Below, piece by piece: positions 49,707 through 62,100 of a DNA stretch of 64,000 nucleotides. The DNA comes from Ehretia macrophylla (taxonomy: Eukaryota > Streptophyta > Magnoliopsida > Boraginales > Ehretiaceae), in the NCBI GenBank assembly GCA_037974665.1, contig CM075771.1, positions 34,704,425 through 34,768,424 on the forward strand. The letters run 5' to 3'. Position 1 is the stretch's first letter, and every line of letters begins with the position of its first letter. The position numbers and the translations under genes were made by a program. The notes under the pieces are model-generated. The model was not told where the DNA came from. It did no database searches and worked only from the letters and a program-made list of their open reading frames with translations.

Positions 49707-51083
49707 TTGTTCTATTTTGAAGATATGGACATACTTGATATCAACAATGGGGAAATATGTCTAGCAGACAGTGCTACAACGCATACCATTTTGAAAAATA
49801 AAACATATTTCTCCCATCTAAAATTGGCGGAAGGCAATGTTAATACAATTTATGGTACCACGAACCTAATTGAAAGCTCAGGAAATGCCACTATTATACT
49901 TCCTCGATGAATAAAACTTTTAATAGACGATACCTTATATTCCAGTAGATCGCAGAGAATTCTACTGAGTTTTCGAGATATTTGTCAAAATGGTTTTCAT
50001 ATTGAAACCAAGAATGAGAAGGACAAAGAATATCTCTATATTACATCGTTTATATCTGGCAATAAACAGATTGTAGAAACATTGTCAGCATTGTCCTCTG
50101 GATTATATTATACATGCATAAATCCAGTGGAATCTAATAATGTGATCAACCAGAAATTGTTTGACCCAATGACTTTTGTCCTTTGGCATGATCGTCTTGG
50201 TCATCCAGGCGCAGTAATGATGAAAAGAATCATTGAAAATTCACATGGGCATCCATTAAAGAACCAAAGAGTTCTTTTACCAAATGAAATTTCATGTGCT
50301 GCATGTGCCCAAGGAAAATTAATTACAAGGCCCTCCCCAACTAAAGTTGATGTTGAAACTCCTGCATTTTTAGAAAGAATTCAAGGGGATATATGTGGAC
50401 CATTCCGATACTTTATGGTGTTAATAGATGCCTTAACACGTTGGTCACTTGTCTCTCTATTATCCACTCGTAATATGGCACTTGCAAGACTTCTTGCACA
50501 AATAATTTGCTTACGTGCACAATTTTCGGATTATGTGATTAAGAAAATTCGGCTAGATAATGCTGGAGAATTTACATCTCAAGCCTTCAATGATTACTGC
50601 ATGTCATTAAGGGTCACTGTTGGGCACCCTGTAGCTCATACACATACACAAAATAGTCTCGCATAATCTTTTATTAAACGTCTGCAACTAATTGCTAGAC
50701 CATTACTTATGAGAACTAAGTTACCTAGTTCTGCTTGGGGATATGCTATATTACATGCTGCAACACTGATTCGAACAAGACCAACTGCTTATCATAAACA
50801 ATCTCCGCTACAACTTGTCTCTGGCCAAGAACTAAATATATCCCATTTAAGAATTTTTGGTTGTGCGGTATATGTACCGATTGCTCCACCACAACGAACA
50901 AAAATGGGACCACAAAAAAAACTAGGAATTTATGTTGGCTTTGAATCTCCATCAATTATCAAATATCTTGAACCTTTAACTGGAGATATTTTTACAGCAC
51001 GTTTTGTTGATTGCCAATTTAATGAGGCAACATTCCCAGTCTTAGGGAGAGATAAACAAATGGTAGAAAAACAAGAAATTTAA
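49707..51083 (+). pseudogene. Copia protease and integrase region
   Basis: The protease motif ADSATTHTIL appears at about 49759-49790 and is followed by a stop at 49908. The integrase zinc-binding region (LWHDRLGHPGAVMMKRI, then CAACAQGK) and core follow. The first catalytic Asp (QGDICGPF) and the second (RLDNAGEF) are present. The codon of the third catalytic residue is TAA at 50664-50666 where relatives have Glu before SFIKRLQLIARPL. A few residues common in relatives after GDICGP appear deleted. The C-terminal part reads to 51083. Confidence 0.88.
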
Positions 51084-53212
51084 TGGAATGCATCTCATTT
51101 CAATCCTCGTACAAATCAATCAGAACTAGAAGTACATAAAATTATTCATTTGCAAAATATTGCAAATCAATTGCCAGATGTATTCACTAATGCAAATAAA
51201 GTGACTAAGTCACACATATCGGCTTTAAATGCTCCAGCCATAATTGACGTTTTAAAAGAGCAATCTACCAATACAATAGCAAGTGAATCTATTGCACGCC
51301 AAAAGCGTGGTAGACCTATCGGTTTTAAAGATAAAAATCCTCGAAAGAAGAGAGAACGGGATAAGCAAGTTGGCAATTCTGAAATTATTGAACATACTGT
51401 AGATGTTGCGACACAAGAGAATGAAAACTCGGTTGAATTTCAGGTACCTGAACATGATGAAAATATTGGAAGTATTAATGAGGAGATCTCAATTAATTAC
51501 ATTACTACAGGAAGGTGATGGAACCGAAATGAAATTGATATTGATGAAAAATTTACATATGCAGTAGCTACTGATTTGATGAATGAAAACGAGAATCTTG
51601 AACCAAAATCTGTCCAAGAATGTCGACATAGAAATGATTGGCCAAAATGGAAAGACGCAATCCAAGCAGAATTAAAATCACTTGCAAAATGTGAAGTTTT
51701 TGGGCCAATAGTTCAAACACCTAAAAATGTGAAACATGTAGGCTACAAATGGGTATTCGTTCGAAAGCGCAATGAAAATAATGAAATTGTAAGATATAAA
51801 GCGCGACTTGTAGCACAAGGATTCTCACAAAGGCATGTAATGATTATAAGGAAACATATTCCTCTGTAATGGATGCAATTACATATAGGTTTTTAATTAG
51901 TCTGGCAATTTCTGAAGAACTTCATATGCGTCTTATGGATGTGGTAACAACCTACCTATATGGCTCACTTGAAAATAATATTTACATTAAAGTCCCTGAA
52001 TGACTGAAAATGCCTGAATCATGTGGCTCGAAACCTCGAGAAATGTACTCAATCAAATTACAACGATCGTTGTATAGATTGAAACAATCGGGGCGAATGT
52101 GGTATAATCGTCTCAGTACATATTTACTAAAAGAAGGATATGTCAATAGTCCAATAAGTCCACGTGTTTTCACCAAGAAATCAAACCATGGATTTGTTAT
52201 TATTACAGTATATGTTGATGATCTAAATATAATAGGGACTATTGAAGAACTTACAACGGCGTCCATATATCTTAGTAAATAATTTGAAATGAAAGATCTT
52301 GGAAAAACAAAATTCTGTCTCGGGTTGCAGATTGAACATTTATCAAATAGAATATTCTTGTATTAGTCAACTTACACAGAAAAGGTGTTGAAAATATTTA
52401 ACATGGATAAGGCTCACCCGTTAAGTACACCAATGGTTGTTTGATCCCTCGACACCAAGAAGGATCCATTTCGTCCCAAATAAGATGGTGAAGAAATTCT
52501 TGGCCCAGAAGTACCATATCTTAGCGCAATTGGAGCACTAATGTATCTTGCTAATAACACACGCCCTGATATTGCTTTCTCTGTCAACCTATTAGCAAGA
52601 TATAGTTCAGCACCAACATGAAGGCATTGGATTGGCATAAAATATATTTTTCGTTACCTTTGTGGAACAACTGATATGGGATTATTGTATTCAAGGCACA
52701 AGCAACCACACTTGATTGGATATGCAGATGCAACATATATGTCAGACCCCCATAAAGGCAGATCACAAACTGGATATTTACTCATATATGGTGGTACTGC
52801 TATCTCTTGGCGATCTACAAAGCAAACTATTGCCGCAACTTCTTCAAATCATGCCGAGATTCTAGCACTCCATGAGGCAAGTCGAGAATGCGTTTGGTTA
52901 AGATATTTGATTTATCACATTCGAGAAGAATGCAACCTTTCAACAAATAAAATGGATCCAACAATCATATATGAAGATAATACTACATGCATTTCAAAAG
53001 TAAAAGGAGGATACATCAAAGGTGACAGAACTAAGTATATCTCACCAAATTTTTTTTTCACACATGAACTTCAGAAGAAAGACCAGATAGATGTTCTTCA
53101 AATTTGTTCAAGTGAGAATCTAGCAGATTTATTCACGAAGTCATTGCCTCCATCAACGTTCGAGAAATTGGTATGTGAAATTGGCATGTGCCGACTTCGT
53201 GATCAATGTTGA
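51084..53212 (+). pseudogene. Copia reverse transcriptase and RNase H region
   Basis: After a linker open frame (51150-51518), the reverse transcriptase begins around VGYKWVFVRKRNEN and YKARLVAQGFSQR. A frameshift follows near 51830-51845 and stops occur further on. The active-site YVDDL is intact at 52211-52225. The RNase H part contains GYADATYMSDP, SWRSTKQTIAATSS and LADLFTKSLP, and ends at 53212. These motifs are diagnostic of Ty1/copia. No functional protein is possible from this copy. Confidence 0.9.
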
Positions 53213-53438
53213 TATGCTTAGAAGAGGGGGAGGCATATACACGCTGCACTCTTTTTCCCTTAGCATAGGTTTTATCCCAATGGGTTTTTATAACAAGGTT
53301 TTTAATAAGGCAGCTCAATAAGCGTATACTAAGAATATCGTACTCTTTTTCCTTCCCTAGGATTTTTATCCCACTGGGTTTTTTCCTAGTAAGGTTTTAA
53401 CGAAGCATATTCTTATAGAATTAATATCCAAGGAGGAG

Positions 53439-53761
53439 TGTTATGAAAATACGATATTGTGGATATTCATCATTATGTATTTATCAAGGTGAAGAAATTC
53501 ATTTATAGGATTCTTAAGCGAGTGAAAAATTACTACCATTGAATGGTCAAAAGATGCTTATAGGATTTTTGTATAGTAAATATTATTTTATATATGTGGA
53601 TTGTGATGTAATGTTGATGTTATCAAGGAGATGGAAAACTCTATAAATAGAAGAAGTTTGTAAGATGAAAATTACACTTGAATAAATCAACAATCTTATT
53701 CTTTCAAATTCTCTATTGTTTTAGTATTGTTTTCTCTATATTTAAGTTTTAGTTTATAACA
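53439..53761 (+). repeat. 3' LTR of the copia element
   Basis: It starts TGTTATGAAAATACGATATT and ends TTTATAACA (TG...CA intact). It differs from the 5' LTR by a visible scatter of substitutions and a few small indels, which points to an insertion that is not recent. Confidence 0.9.
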
Positions 53762-54600
53762 ATAATTTCATTTAATCACTAATTTATTATATTGTATATA
53801 AATATTTAGTTAATATGTTAAAAGAAAAAAAAAATGCTCTTTTAGCTCGTCAATTAAGTTTTTATATCAGAAATAATAAATGAGTGATCAAAATATAATT
53901 ATATCTAATAATATTAATAAATAGATGTTACGGTGTGTGTTATTCACAAGATAAAGGAAATGAAAGAGGGGGTAGGATGGAAAAATAGTGAAGGAAATGA
54001 GGTTTTCTCATTTGCATGGTGACAAATGAAAAAAAAATTGTAAACAACATAAAAAATAAAGGAAAATTTTTATTGTTCTTCATTGAATTGTAGGAGTAAA
54101 GGATGGTAGAGGATGATTTTAAATGAAAAGTTTTTTAAATAATATTTCAATATCTTTTTTTGTCATTGTTTTATCTTACAAAGTAGGATATTTTTAGTCT
54201 TTTATTTTCTCCAATTTGACGGAAAGGAAAAATCAGCTCTAATACTACAAAAATTATTCTAAACAATGGGTTCCTTTCCTAAAAGAATGGGTTTATACCA
54301 TTAAAAAAAAAAAAAGAAAAAAAAAGTGAAGGGCCTCGAAGGGGTTACAACAAGGACTTTCTCTTGTAATTAAAAGGATTATAGCATTAAGTAAAATTCA
54401 TCCAAACAAATTTACAAATATGAGTGTGCCTACAAAAATTCTCCTTAAATACAAATTTACTTATCTACGCTCCATAAAAAGTGAATGAAAAAATCACTTA
54501 TGACCAAGAAGAGTTAAGGAAATACGAAAGACGAATTTTTACAATTATATATGGCTTGTGTTTAAAACCACAATGGAAGATATATACATATTTGTTGAAA
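53762..54600. other. Intergenic, no gene seen
   Basis: AT-rich spacer between the copia element and a MITE, with homopolymer A runs near 54302-54326. No coding signal was seen. Confidence 0.55.
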
Positions 54601-55002
54601 GGGTAAATTTCATACTTAGTCCCTATTGTTTACATATTTTTTTAATGTAATTTTTAATATTTCAAAAGATTCATACTAGTCCTTAATATTTATAAAAGTT
54701 ATTTAAAATGATCCATATTATTCAAACTTAGTTAATTTGGTCTTTATTATATTTTAAAAAATTCAATTTATTCCCTATTATTTAAAAAAAAAAATAACAT
54801 TTAGTCCCTGCACGTGATTCCTATTTGAGGACTAAATTAAATTTTATGATAAATAATAGATACTAAATTGGCTAATTTTGAACAATAAATACCATTTTGA
54901 ATCACTTTTTAAACATTAGAGACTAATATAATTTTTTTGAAACATTAAAAACCAACTTGAAAAAAAAGTGTAAACAATAGAGACTAAGTGTGAAATTTAC
55001 CC
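54601..55002. mobile_element. About 400-bp fold-back MITE, GGGTAAATTT family, copy 2
   Basis: It starts GGGTAAATTTCATACTTAG and ends CTAAGTGTGAAATTTACCC, perfect or near-perfect inverted ends. Inside, TCCCTATTGTTTA-type blocks on the left face their complements on the right. It matches 1749-2156 in length, ends and interior. No clean target duplication was found (TTGTTGAAA on the left, ACAATTCCA on the right). It is non-coding. Confidence 0.7.
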
Positions 55003-55456
55003 ACAATTCCAACACATTCCTTACATATCCATTTACCTCAAACAACATTCCTACAATCATCTCTATATGTAGAGATCTCTACATTTATCTTTCAACATCT
55101 CTACATGTAAAGATGGTGAAAAAATCCTTACAAGTATCTCTAAACCTAACTAAGGAACTAAAATAATATGTTTAATTAAAAATCAACATAAACAATTAAC
55201 AAATATAAATACAAAAGTTTAATAATAAAGTTTTAAATTAAAATAATATGTTTAACTAAAACAACGAGAGATTTTGAAATAAAACAAAAATAAGGAATCC
55301 ATGAAATAAGGAACTAATTGAAGTGAAACTGAAATAAGGATTCCTTGAAATAAGATGTTGGAGTTAAACTGAAATAGAAAATCTCTAAATATAGATAAAT
55401 AGTTCAAATTCTCTACATGTAGAGACAAAAATAAGAAAACTGTTAGAATTAGTCAT
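55003..55456. repeat. Fold-back sequence related to the element at 56972
   Basis: AATTCCAACACATTCC at the left is mirrored by an end reading TGTTAGAATT near 55441-55450. The interior carries repeated palindromic TCTCTACATGTAGAGA motifs that also fill 56972-57366. It looks like a diverged or internally deleted relative. The ends are not certain. Confidence 0.5.
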
Positions 55457-55465
55457 TTTCTCTTT

Positions 55466-56701
55466 GGGTAATTAACACAAATAGTCATTTATCTTTGTCG
55501 TGTGTGCCAACTAACTCCCTTATATTTCAAGTGTGACATTTTTATCTCTGATCTAATACTAAAATGACGTTGTTAGTCCTAACATGTGAAATCCGTCAAA
55601 AAAATGATGAAAATGACATGCTTTGCTCACGTGCTGACTTATGCAAAGGTAAAATAGTCCATTACAAGTTAAATACTCATTTTTCACAGGATTAATGACA
55701 CAAATGATCATTTATCTTTGTCTTGAGTGTCAATTAACTCCTTTATCTTTCATTTGTGACGAATTGGTTCCTGATATTGAACTACAGTAACAACGTTAGT
55801 CCTTGCCTGCAAAATCCGTAAAAAATAAGACGAAAGTGACACGCTGACTGCACGTGCTCACACATTACGTATAAACCCATCTAATAGGGTATGGTATTTT
55901 CAAAGGGACATTTTCTGAAACGATATTTACAAAACAATTTTCACTTTAAACGTAAAATAAAACTGTATTTAAGCTATATGAATCAATTGAAAAAAAAAAG
56001 TAAATTAATGGTTCATAATAGTCTAATTATCGCTATGAATGCATGATGAGAGTTTTTTTTCCCAATTCTCATAAATTGTAGAACTTATTAAACTATTATC
56101 TCATAAATTGCAAATTCAAAAAATACTAAAAAGATTTTTTTGGTACCAAATAATTAGAAACATCAGACAAATATATATTAAGGGAGAAAAAAATTAATGA
56201 AAAAATTAAAAAAAAAGAAGATATTATTAGCACCTGGATAGAAATGAAGCCTTTGTAATCCAACAAACAATATGAGACAAACCATTTTGCCCTTACAAAA
56301 TAACACAAAGCATGAGCATGTGTGGTCAGCGTGTCACTTCTGTCTTATTTTTTTATGAATTTTGCACACAAAGCCTAATGTTGTCACTGTAGTTCAAGAT
56401 TAAGGACCAATTCGTCACAAATGAAAGATAAGGGAGTTAGTTAACACTTACGGCAAATATAAAGGACCATTTGTATCACTAACCCTGTGAAAAATGAGTG
56501 TTCGACTTATAATGAACTATTTTGTCCTTGTATAAGTCAGCACGTGAACGAAATATGTCACTTTTGTCATTTTTTGATAGATTTCACACGTTAGGACTAA
56601 TGGCGTTATTTTAGTATTAGATCAGAGATCAAAATATCACACTTAAAAAATAAAAAAATTAATACACGACAAAAATAAAAGATTATTTGTGTTAATTACC
56701 C
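55466..56701. mobile_element. Mutator-like fold-back element with 9-bp target-site duplication
   Basis: A 1236-bp element with long inverted arms of about 400 bp (roughly 55466-55870 and 56310-56701) and a unique loop. The ends read GGGTAATTAACACAAATAG and its complement. TTTCTCTTT stands directly outside both ends (55457-55465 and 56702-56710), a perfect 9-bp duplication, the Mutator signature. Each arm is itself built of two related units of about 200 bp; for example the ACAAAT-GTCATTTATCTTTGTC-type block occurs at 55487 and 55705. The loop has no transposase, so it is a non-autonomous TIR-MULE or fold-back derivative. Confidence 0.9.
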
Positions 56702-56971
56702 TTTCTCTTTTCATATTGTGATTTTACTCGGTACATTTTCATGAAAGTCAAACGTCTCATCTTTTACGTACTCATCAAACACAATGCTTGTTGCTTGTTT
56801 GATATTGCCTTACTCTTTATTTCTTATTTATCAGTTGGTCAAGCACAGGGGACGAAAATGGAAAATATCAAAACTTTATCACATTTATGAATTGCGTGTT
56901 GTTTTCTTAGTGTATGATGTGGGAGTCGTTCTTTTAGCTAATAGTCTATTCTTTGATTCTTTCATGTGTTA

Positions 56972-57366
56972 GGTTAACTCCAACAGCTTTTCTATTTTAT
57001 TTTTTTATATGTAGAGATTTTGAACAATTTCTCTACATTTACAGATTCTCTATTTTAGTTTTACTCAAATAACTTCTCTATATTTACTCAATCTCTGTTT
57101 TTAGAGAATCTCTATTTCAATTTCACTCCAACAGGTTCTCTATTTCAGTTTCATTCCAACAACTTCTCTATATTTACTCAATCTTTATTTTTAGAGAATT
57201 TGTAGATGATCTCTACATGTAGAGATGCTGAATTTAATTATAGAGATTCTCTACAAGTTCTCTACATTGTAGAGAATTTGTAGAGATGCTGCTAGAGACA
57301 AAAGTCTCTAAAAGCATCTCTACATGTAGAGATTTTGACATTTTACATATGCTGCTGGAGTTGGCC
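56972..57366. mobile_element. Tourist/Harbinger-like MITE with TTA duplication
   Basis: The left end GGTTAACTCCAACAGC faces the right end GCTGCTGGAGTTGGCC as an imperfect inverted repeat. TTA flanks both sides (56969-56971 and 57367-57369), matching the 3-bp duplication of PIF/Harbinger elements. The 395-bp interior is packed with TCTACATGTAGAGAT-type palindromes, giving extensive secondary structure. There is no coding capacity. Confidence 0.75.
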
Positions 57367-57369
57367 TTA

Positions 57370-59139
57370 CAATTTTTTTGCTATGTTGTGTTATTTTAAT
57401 AATTGAGGAAGAATTATCCGTTAAAGTGTGTGTTATGTAGACGATATGTATGTAAAATGCACATACATTTAAGGAAATAAAATGTTACAAATTTATAATT
57501 TGTAATTCACTTTTGAATTTAGTTTATGAGTCATTTATACATTCATCATCTAAAGTTTGAGACGAATCATTATTTAAGTTTTAGAAAGAAAAAAAAATTA
57601 ATTAGTTTCTTATATAAGAATCACATATGTAATCTAACCCATATAATGACAATTTATCCCGTTGTACAGGAACATCATTCCTACTCTCATAATTAATTAC
57701 CATAAGTGATATGAGTGGAGAATAATATCCCTCTAAATGAGCAGCTTTTGAAGAGCTCATATTAAATGACGATCATACCCATGAAAAAATGTCTCAAAAG
57801 AGCACAATAAAGAATCATCAGTGTTATTATTATTATTATTTTTTTTCTGATGATTCTGATTATATTGTAAATTTTTGTTTCCTTACATGTAGAATTATTA
57901 TTTATTTAATTTTCTTTTTCTAATACAAGCAACAAATCATAAATCTCTTTCTTTTCATTTTTTTAATTTTTTAATCCAAACAAAAAAAAAATGACAATCT
58001 TTTCTTTTACAATTCTTCCCTCCAACATTGCTTCATTTTCAATCCCTCGCATATCCAAACATAGTGTAAGAAATCTAGCTTTTACACACTTAAAAATATT
58101 TTATGTGAGTTTATAATGTAAAAGTAACCTGGTTGACTCATTTTTTAAAGTACTTTTAAGTAAAAATTGAAAAAAATAAAAAGCTCGAAATTAAAACTTT
58201 TCAAAAAAAAACACTTTTGTGAAATTATTTTTGGAAATATCACTCTATATTTTTAAAAATTTAACATATCCATTAAAATTAAAACCCAATATTACAATAC
58301 GATTTTTGATCAATAACACTTTTAATCAAAACTCTACTACTAAAAAATCTATAATTAAAAAAGTAAAATTTCACAGCCACACGAACAAAGCCTTAAAAAA
58401 TTCCTCCAAACTAAAATGTCAATAAAGCTGTAAAAATTGGTACATGCAGTAGAACCAAATTCCCCACGGCGCCCCCCCAGCCAAAGGAAATGAAATGACA
58501 TTGTATTAACACAGGAAATACAAATTTAACTTACCCCTTACGTTCCAAGTTTACAAAGCTCGTCATAGAGATTAAAATACGAAAAAAACATAACATTTTT
58601 GTTGTTGAATTTCCTTCTCAATCTTTTCCCAAATTACAATCTTCCCATAAGATCATTCATAACCCACAATGTTTATATTTAATTATAAATAATAAGTGTA
58701 CTGGTGTTACTTTTTCAGCTACACTGCATTACTAAATAGCATACCGAATCTAAAATCGTGCTATAAACCTCTGCCTACCTAGAGATATAGGTGCTGTATT
58801 ATTCATCCAAATGGAATCACATAAGTGTTGTCCTTACCAATCAATTCGCTGGTTCATTCCTCAACGCCATAATCCAAAATATACGAATACCTTGCAAATT
58901 ACCAACAAAGGATCAAATATTATTTATCACCGGATTACGTCAGAAAATACTATTTTAGAGATTATCAATAAAATTAACGGGCCAAATTTTAAATGATAAA
59001 GAAAATCAGAAAAGAGGGAATTGTCCTCGACAAGCTTCGAAACACACTTATAATTTCATTCATAAGCAACTGGCTCAAAGCAGTTTCCAAAACCCAGTCT
59101 TTCACACACACACACACACACACACAAAGTCGACGGAAA
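57370..59139. other. Intergenic region and promoter of LIG4
   Basis: No gene was recognised in this AT-rich stretch. A (CA)n tract at 59103-59126 lies just upstream of the LIG4 start and is probably in its 5' UTR. The reading frame is open upstream of the LIG4 ATG back to an ATG at 58993, but that part encodes low-complexity sequence and is unlikely to be translated. No firm TATA box was assigned. Confidence 0.5.
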
Positions 59140-62100
59140 ATGTCGACAAGCGGCGGAGAACAAATAAAATTCAGCGTAATGGTGAGCCTCTTCAACTGGA
59201 TACAGAGGACCAAACTCTCAGCCAAGAAGCGTTCCAAGTTCCGCAAATTCCTTGACGCTTATTGCAAGAAGCCGGACGACTACTTCAGCGCAATCCGGTT
59301 AATCTTGCCCGGTCTGGACCGCGAACGCGGCTCGTACGGTCTCAAAGAGCACGTGCTCGCCACGTGCCTCATTGACGCGCTCGGCATGTCACGTGACTCT
59401 TCTGACGCCGTCCGGTTGCTTAACTGGCGGAAGGCTGGCCCTAAAGCCGGCGCTTTCGCCGGAAACTTCTCACTCGTCGCCGCTGATGTTCTCCAGTCCC
59501 GGCTTGGAATTATCTCCGGTGGACTCACTGTTAAGGAACTCAATGACTTGCTCGATCGCTTGGCCGCTTCTGAAAATAGGTTAACTCTATCAAAATATCT
59601 TCAATTTCGCTTAATTGTTTTTTGTTTGATTTAATTTTGCTAATTTATCTTCATGTGAGTATAGTTTGAATTTTTAATTGTAACTTTGCTTGATTTTGTA
59701 TATCTATACGTGCATGTGTATATTTGAATTCATGCCGTTGTATATATATATATGCATTGAAATTTAATTTTGCTCTGTTTTCGGATTTACAGCACATTTT
59801 CATTATGTAATCATATATTTTCTTATGTATTAATACATACATCAATTTATCTATATATTTTAATGTATATATATCTTGTTTAATTTTGCTTAATTTTTTA
59901 TTTATTTTGCTCAGTTGTTTTAATGTGTGTAATTTATTTCTATATATTATTGTGCATTTTCTTGTATATGTTTATGTATGTAGTTATATGTGCGTCTGAA
60001 CATGCCTTTGCATATTTATAGAAAAAAGTGGCCCCGTACACGGAACTCCTGCACAATGCGGGGTCAGGGAATGGTTGGATTCAATTTGGGTCTATTGTAC
60101 GCGACTTACCTTGCATTTTTGCAAGAGGTTGTTTCCATGACCCTGGATCGTACAACGACAACTTCACCATCTATTCGTGCATAAATTAGGCCTTTGTATT
60201 TATACGCATGAAAATATTGTTTTGATCTATTTGGGTGAGTACCCCCTGCGAAGTCCTTGTGTTGCTCCCCCTTTTCGTTTCTCGAAAAAAAATTGTTCTG
60301 ATCTATTTATTGATACAGCACATTTCTATAATGATAGTCGTGCATTTCCTTTTATTAATACATACATAAACACATTATTCATATGCATGTACATATTTAT
60401 TTTCTTTTATGGTTATGTGTTTTCTTAGATATATATATATATACACAAACCCATATATATAAGCTATTTAGTGTGTATTTATTATGAGGATATTCACATA
60501 TGAAAGTGAAATTGATAACATGTAATTGTTGTAGTAGAGGGGAGAAGACCTCAGTGCTGTCTGAGCTGATAAGGAAAACGAATGCACAGGAAATGAAATG
60601 GATTATTATGATTATTCTCAAAGGTCTGGTAACAGTAAATATCTTTTAATTTTTATCTATTTCTTTGCGTGTTTAGTTAAGGATCCCTGTGGTAGGTTGA
60701 AATACTTTCATGGCGTCAAATTGTTTTTTGAGAAACTATTTTTATGAAAGAGGCGATCTATCTTTTCAAAATAATTTCTAGTGATGGGTTGATCTTTTTT
60801 GGGTTTATCCCAACAACCACACTCCCAAGAAAAAAAAAACACACACACATGGGAATACAATGTAGTAAGAAGTATCTGGATGTGTATATTAATACCACTG
60901 TTCATTTGAATGTATACACGTGTTTGAATATTTTTGAAAGTAACAATTGTATCTTATTACTATATGTTTCTACTGATTTGCCTGGATAATATCTTATGTT
61001 GATCAAGTAATCTGTAAGTCTGAACTATATTGAGGGAGTCTAACTGGACAACATTTTCTGACATCAAGAGCAATTTATCTTTCTAGTCCAACCAATACTT
61101 GGAGAATGCAGAAATATCAAAACAGTGTTTGTATTTCATTTCTTTGTTGTCACTTTTGCTGTCATCTCTGCTCAGATCTTAAACTGGGGATCAGTGAGAA
61201 AAGTATTTTTCATGAATTCCATCCGGATGCGGAAGACTTGTTTAATGTGACATGTGACCTAAAGCTAGTTTGTGAAAAGTTGAGGGATCGAACTCAACGA
61301 CATAAGCGCCAGGTTTGCTTCAACTCATATAATTAAATTTCTTATAAATACATTAATTGCTATAGCTGTTCTGACTATACTTACAGGATTCCTGTTCACT
61401 CAAACATGTTGTTTAATTACTGGTAGTTATATGCTTGCAAACCCAATTCCCTGTCTCTTCTTGTGATGTGTATCAAAGTGGATTTGTATATCAGTCTCAA
61501 GATGATTGTTTGATTATTATGCTAATTTTCCGTGAAAGCATGGATGGAGTGTAAGTTCCGCGATAAATCTTGTTTTTACTGTTGTCGCCCTTCTGTAAAA
61601 GTGAATGCCTGGCTAATATTGAAATAGATGGTTTTGATTTGCACCTAGTATGGTAATTGATCTGTAATTTTTTATTTGAATTGATGAAGTCATATTGTTC
61701 TCATACATAAAGGATTCAATGTAGTTTTCAGTTTGCAGTAATTTTAAAAACTATTGTGGAATTAACCACTAGATATCAGATAGCAGATCATAAGATAGCA
61801 ATTGTGTCAAGTTGAGTTAGGTCGAAGTTGAATTTGGAATTGAACCCAAAACATTATCGTCTCTGTCATCCTGGCCTAATTTGAACTTGAGTGGGTTTGG
61901 ATTGCAAAATACTCTGGTGATACTTGGACTGGGTTATTAGGTTACTTCAGGTCTTTTATATTTGTTTTCACATTAACTGGGTGGAAATAATGTTGATTGA
62001 CATCACTGGTTGATCAGTACATACTTTTCATCCTCAGTTTTTACTTCTGATAGATGCATCCATTCATGTTCCCAAGATCCCCATGAGATCAGCAGATGAT

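Larger units (their letters stand above)
47431..53761 (+). mobile_element. Ty1/copia LTR retrotransposon, decayed
   Basis: A 6.3-kb element with LTRs of about 320 bp, a primer-binding-site remnant after the 5' LTR (CGTTATCAGC, 47752-47761), and the copia domain order gag, protease, integrase, reverse transcriptase, RNase H. A polypurine tract AAGGAGGAG (53430-53438) abuts the 3' LTR. Several in-frame stops and at least one frameshift make it non-autonomous. The flanking pentamers (ATCAC and ATAAT) are not a clean target duplication, so the duplication has eroded or the ends were altered. It is oriented away from the PEP gene. Confidence 0.93.

Noticed and set aside
47426..53766. Target-site duplication around the copia element
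   Set aside because: The flanks ATCAC and ATAAT share only three of five bases, so I do not claim one.
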